Origin: an uncultured Lachnospiraceae bacterium
Lineage (GTDB): Bacteria > Bacillota > Clostridia > Lachnospirales > Lachnospiraceae
Assembly (NCBI GenBank): GCA_949948735.1
Contig: CATLGV010000004.1
Coordinates: 124,001 to 188,000, forward strand
Length of the DNA stretch: 64,000 bases
Direction: 5' to 3'
The position numbers and the translations under genes were made by a program. Shown here in pieces: positions 62,670 through 64,000 of this stretch. The notes below the pieces were generated by a model that was not told the DNA's origin, did not search any database, and saw nothing but the letters and a program-made list of their open reading frames with translations. Numbering within the stretch: the first letter of the stretch is position 1; every line of letters begins with the position of its first letter.

Positions 62670-63110
62670 ATGAATACCAAAGAAAAGAATAGCAGCAGAA
62701 AATTCCTGCTGCCTGCCGCCTTTATTGTATGCCTGATTCTGACGATTATTTTTCATCAGCAGGCATCCAGGGTAGATAAAGAGGCGTTAGGAACAGAGGT
62801 TGACGTAAAGGTTACGGAGATTAAGACGAAATCAACGGGGCTCAATCCGGGAGCGTTGAGCGTTACTGTTTCCTATAAGGGAGAGACGTACAAGCTGCAC
62901 GGCGTTCCGGCCAGCGCACATTTTGCGATGAAAAACAGCAAGGCGTATCACAGCACAATCAGTGCCAGACTGTACGACGGCAAAATGTATTATGACGCCG
63001 CGAGTATTCATCTGTTATCAGACACATTATATTACGCCTTTTTGGCGCCGACTTATTTTATCTTTATTTTTATGGTGTATAAGGTGGTGTATAAAAACAG
63101 ACAGGGATAA
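62670..63110 (+). CDS. Small membrane protein, DUF3592-like
   Basis: Protein of 146 aa with an N-terminal helix (FLLPAAFIVCLILTIIF), a middle extracytoplasmic beta-rich part (VDVKVTEIKTKSTG, LSVTVSYKGETYKLHGV) and a C-terminal helix (YYAFLAPTYFIFIFMVYKVV). This two-helix layout is like DUF3592 proteins; function unknown. GGGAGG before ATG 62670. A terminator follows at 63133. Confidence 0.65.
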   Translation: MNTKEKNSSRKFLLPAAFIVCLILTIIFHQQASRVDKEALGTEVDVKVTEIKTKSTGLNPGALSVTVSYKGETYKLHGVPASAHFAMKNSKAYHSTISARLYDGKMYYDAASIHLLSDTLYYAFLAPTYFIFIFMVYKVVYKNRQG

Positions 63111-63132
63111 AATGATGGATTACCCTAATGTA

Positions 63133-63159
63133 ACCGGGTGCGCCGACGCCCGGTTTTTT
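63133..63159 (+). terminator. Terminator of the small membrane protein gene
   Basis: Stem ACCGGG-GCG / CGC-CCGGT with one bulged T, followed by TTTTTT. Confidence 0.75.
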
Positions 63160-63235
63160 ATAATTAATTTTAAGGTGGTTCTCTTTGCGGCCTTCTGGTA
63201 CACTATAGGCATAGTATTTGGAAAGGAGACAGCCT

Positions 63236-64000
63236 ATGGATTACAGCAGGAAGATTGCGGAGCGTTTATGGAATATGCCGGACAAGGGGGAGCTGGAAAG
63301 CCGCCGTGAGGAGACCTTTATCGACGATATTATTCAGAAGAGCCACCTTGAGAAAGAGCTGCTTTCGAATCTGGACGGAATAAGGACGGTATTTGACGGC
63401 GGCGCGGGCTGCGGCAGGTTTTCGATTTTGCTTGCGAAGCAGGGGTGTGAGGTTACGCATTTTGACATTTCGGAGCCGATGATTGAGAAGGCGAAGGAGC
63501 TGGCGCAAAAGGAGGGCGTGCTTGACAAAATAACCTTTGTAAAGGGCGCGCTGGAGGAGCTGGACAGCTTTCAGGATAAGGCGTTTGATCTGGTCGTTTC
63601 GTTTGACGCGCCGGTATCGTACACCTATCCGAATCAGGAGCGGGTTATCGGCGAGCTGGTGCGCATATGCCGTAAGCGCATTATGCTGAGTGTGTCAAGC
63701 CGTTTGGGCTCTCTTCAATATCTGGCGAATCCGGTGCAAAAATATCAATTTATACTAGATGAAACCTGTGACGATTCGTTTGTGAAATGGTGCGTTGGCA
63801 ATAAGGAGAATGCAATCGAGACATATCATTTCAGCAAAGAGGATGTTATGAAGCTATGGAATGAAGGACTTATGGGCGGCGACAGAGAAATTGCCGAGTA
63901 CGAACAAGGCGGCACGCCGTGGTGCATCACATACACCTTTATGCCGGATGAGTTAGAAGGTATATTGAGAAGTCACGGCGTAAGAAACATCAAGCTGGCA
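63236..64000 (+). CDS. SAM-dependent methyltransferase, cut by the window end
   Basis: Open frame of 255 codons from ATG 63236 (AAAGGAG upstream) with no stop before the window ends. Class I methyltransferase fold: motif I VFDGGAGCGRFSILLAKQG, acidic loop HFDISEPMIEKAKELA, FVKGALEEL and motif IV DLVVSFDAPVSY. The substrate is unknown; UbiE/COQ5-like proteins share this pattern. Only the 3' end is missing. Confidence 0.88.
   Translation, partial: MDYSRKIAERLWNMPDKGELESRREETFIDDIIQKSHLEKELLSNLDGIRTVFDGGAGCGRFSILLAKQGCEVTHFDISEPMIEKAKELAQKEGVLDKITFVKGALEELDSFQDKAFDLVVSFDAPVSYTYPNQERVIGELVRICRKRIMLSVSSRLGSLQYLANPVQKYQFILDETCDDSFVKWCVGNKENAIETYHFSKEDVMKLWNEGLMGGDREIAEYEQGGTPWCITYTFMPDELEGILRSHGVRNIKLA

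Overview
The window looks like a chromosomal segment of an anaerobic, spore-forming, low-to-mid GC Firmicute, most likely a gut or rumen Lachnospiraceae. The grounds are the cotJABC spore-coat operon, a monomeric [FeFe]-hydrogenase, a cobalamin-dependent MetH whose reactivation domain is a separate gene, a pectin-oligosaccharide cluster, and strong AGGAGG-type ribosome binding sites. Gene density is high, many stop/start pairs overlap, and no rRNA, tRNA or CRISPR array was recognised.

Layout. 1-2149: a metallophosphoesterase and an alpha/beta hydrolase. 2150-11860: the cotJABC operon (minus strand), whose cotJC is split by an 8.67-kb mobile element (about 2219-10897). Inside it are a RelBE-type toxin-antitoxin pair, a large serine recombinase, a small TnpW-like protein, a candidate transfer origin, a winged-helix regulator, a redox/efflux cargo (MATE pump, SDR, flavodoxin-like reductase, aldo/keto reductase, divergent LysR), and remnants of replication/conjugation genes. 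The same 9-bp sequence flanks it at both cotJC junctions, and crossover within it restores a 197-codon cotJC in frame. This is the arrangement of sporulation-gene intervening elements such as skin in sigK. 12384-18765: a glycogen debranching enzyme, an XRE regulator with an ABC-2 exporter, and a MATE pump. 19034-31047: a pectin/rhamnogalacturonan utilisation locus (AraC regulator, GH28, PH-domain membrane protein, RmuC, a nonsense-mutated nucleotidyltransferase, ankyrin-GH43, GH105, pectinesterase, CE7-like esterase, sugar isomerase). None of its enzymes has an evident signal peptide, so it probably acts on imported oligomers.

31084-41404: [FeFe]-hydrogenase, NUDIX, gltX, a UvrD-type helicase, DUF2225 and DUF1292 proteins, a Sir2-like protein without its catalytic His, a GH13 protein that seems to lack catalytic residues, a DUF5662 protein, and a Cys-rich protein with Asp-Arg repeats. 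41475-48150: the MetH reactivation protein and MetH, then a GntR-ABC exporter operon behind a perfect 12-bp-arm operator. 48218-64000: a beta-propeller lactonase-family protein, aroC, a VanY-type carboxypeptidase, tgt-yajC, leuB-ilvD-ilvB (branched-chain amino acids), an L,D-transpeptidase, serC-serA (serine), two small proteins, and a methyltransferase cut by the window end.

The observation most worth follow-up is the cotJC intervening element. It has an intact recombinase and in-frame att cores, so cotJC may be rebuilt by excision, possibly in the mother cell during sporulation. Assignments rest on reading the sequence and on memory of protein families; no database search was run.
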